Shown one piece after another: positions 63,184 through 64,000 of a stretch of 64,000 nt of DNA. The position numbers and the translations under genes are program-made. Every line of letters starts with the position of its first letter. Position 1 is the first letter of the stretch. Source of the stretch: Watersipora subatra. Taxonomy: Eukaryota; Bryozoa; Gymnolaemata; Cheilostomatida; Watersiporidae. A model generated the notes under the pieces. The model was not told the origin of the DNA and did not search any database. It worked only from the letters and a program-made list of their open reading frames with translations. The stretch lies in assembly GCF_963576615.1 (NCBI RefSeq), contig NC_088715.1, positions 60,361,802 through 60,425,801 on the forward strand, given 5' to 3'.

Positions 63184-64000
63184 TCTGATCTCGCAGATGC
63201 TTAGTGAAGGCTGTCGTTTGGATGAATGACTAACGCATAAATTTCCAGGTATTTATATGCTGCCAGGATAGCAGCATGTTTTGGCTACTGTATACCCACA
63301 TTTTAGACATCATTACAAACTAGTGGAAGAAAAACAGGGACAAAAGCGTGTATGCAGAAAAGTGGAAAGTTGTTAGTGTTGCCAATAATGACCTGCTGCA
63401 TTTCACACTTGGGCTATAATATTTTTATAGCTGAGGTGAGCAGACATTATGGATGTACTACTGTTTTTAATATCAACATAATAAGTGACCTGCACCTTCT
63501 GCTGCAATCTGCTGTGCTTTGAGTTGCTTATGGAAATTTTTAAAAGGTTTCTGTTTCAACGGTGCAACCTCATTAGCTTGAGCATTATGTCACGGTGTAG
63601 TTATAATAACCCTAAATTTTCCAAGAATACGTTAGCACCCAGAGAGAAATAGCAACACATGAGTACAGAGGCCATTTGCTTTGTCTAGACGGACAATTCA
63701 ATTGATGTTTAATCTTTTTTACCATTTATGTCTGGCTACAGATTTGTCAAATATTGTTGAAGGTTTATGACCCTAGCCTTAGAGTTGTAAATATAGCTGA
63801 AGCTTTATGACCTTAGCCTTAGAGTTTTAAAATATTGTTGAAGTCGGTTAGCATTAGCTTTGGAGATGCTAACACATTTTTAAATTGGTTGGAGATGAGT
63901 GACTATACCATATAGGGAATTTGTAATGTTTTACATTACTTATATACACAGAGTTGATGCAAAAACAAAATGTTTTTTACTTTAAAATGCCTGCAGCAAG
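63184..64000. other. 5' flank of copy A
   Basis: Promoter and upstream DNA of copy A, alignable with 48781-49546 upstream of copy B. It contains a repeated GTTGAAGGTTTATGACC-type motif (63755-63845). No gene is seen. Confidence 0.75.
63251..63257 (-). promoter_or_regulatory. TATA box of copy A
   Basis: The minus strand reads GCATATAAATACC about 70 bp upstream of the start codon, so transcription would begin near 63225 and leave a 5' UTR of roughly 40 nt. Just upstream lies an imperfect palindrome, GCTGC-x-ATCC-x-GCAGC type (63259-63276). The same arrangement is found at copy B. Confidence 0.55.

Larger units (their letters stand above)
55100..64000. repeat. Segmental duplication unit 2 (holds copy A)
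   Basis: The block from about 55.1 kb to the window end aligns in order with 39.4-49.55 kb, covering the 3' flank, all exons and most introns of copy A, the promoter and about 800 bp of 5' flank. The 3' flank is alignable for more than 1 kb past the stop. The left limit is gradual. The right limit is not reached, since the last bases of the window still match the region near 49540. Confidence 0.9.

Overview
The window is genomic DNA from an invertebrate animal. The sequence shows AT-rich DNA, genes of ten short exons with GT..AG introns of 0.3 to 3.8 kb, TATA-type promoters, tRNA-derived SINEs, short inverted-repeat DNA transposons and many minisatellites. There are no bacterial features (no operons, Shine-Dalgarno sites or CRISPR). 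The species cannot be named from sequence alone; a marine lophotrochozoan-type animal is only a guess.

All recognised genes lie on the minus strand and form a head-to-tail array of four paralogous SLC10-family (sodium/bile-acid symporter-like) genes. From right to left in the window they are copy A (63183 to 56341), copy B (48780 to 40604), copy C (28864 to 14081) and copy D (12658 to 215, with its last two exons beyond the left edge). I rebuilt the exons by hand. Each complete gene has ten coding exons with the same intron phases and gives 498 or 499 residues: signal peptide, an extracellular domain of about 140 residues with a conserved cysteine pair, the SLC10 membrane core with its Na+-site motifs (GCSPGGG-x-SN, LSVTMTTLST, I-ETGLQNT), and a charged cytosolic tail.

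Copies A and B sit in a recent tandem segmental duplication. About 39.4 to 49.55 kb matches 55.1 to 64.0 kb, through introns, 3' flank and 5' flank, and the match still runs at the right edge of the window. Copies C and D are older and more diverged. The spacers (12.7-14.1, 28.9-40.6 and 48.8-56.3 kb) hold no gene I can recognise, only repeats and anonymous AT-rich DNA.

Mobile elements are mostly in introns: a 552-bp hAT-like MITE with an 8-bp target duplication (16537-17088), two inverted copies of a 450-bp long-TIR foldback element (22820-23266 and 28309-28758), a 232-bp foldback element present in copy B but missing from copy A (42105-42336), several members of a tRNA-derived SINE family, and a LINE 3' relic. 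Minisatellites with units of 7, 9, 12, 14, 24 and 39 bp are frequent. Those whose unit is a multiple of three create long but spurious open frames. One coding-like but frameshifted frame on the minus strand (11927-12488) is nested in intron 1 of copy D and remains unidentified.
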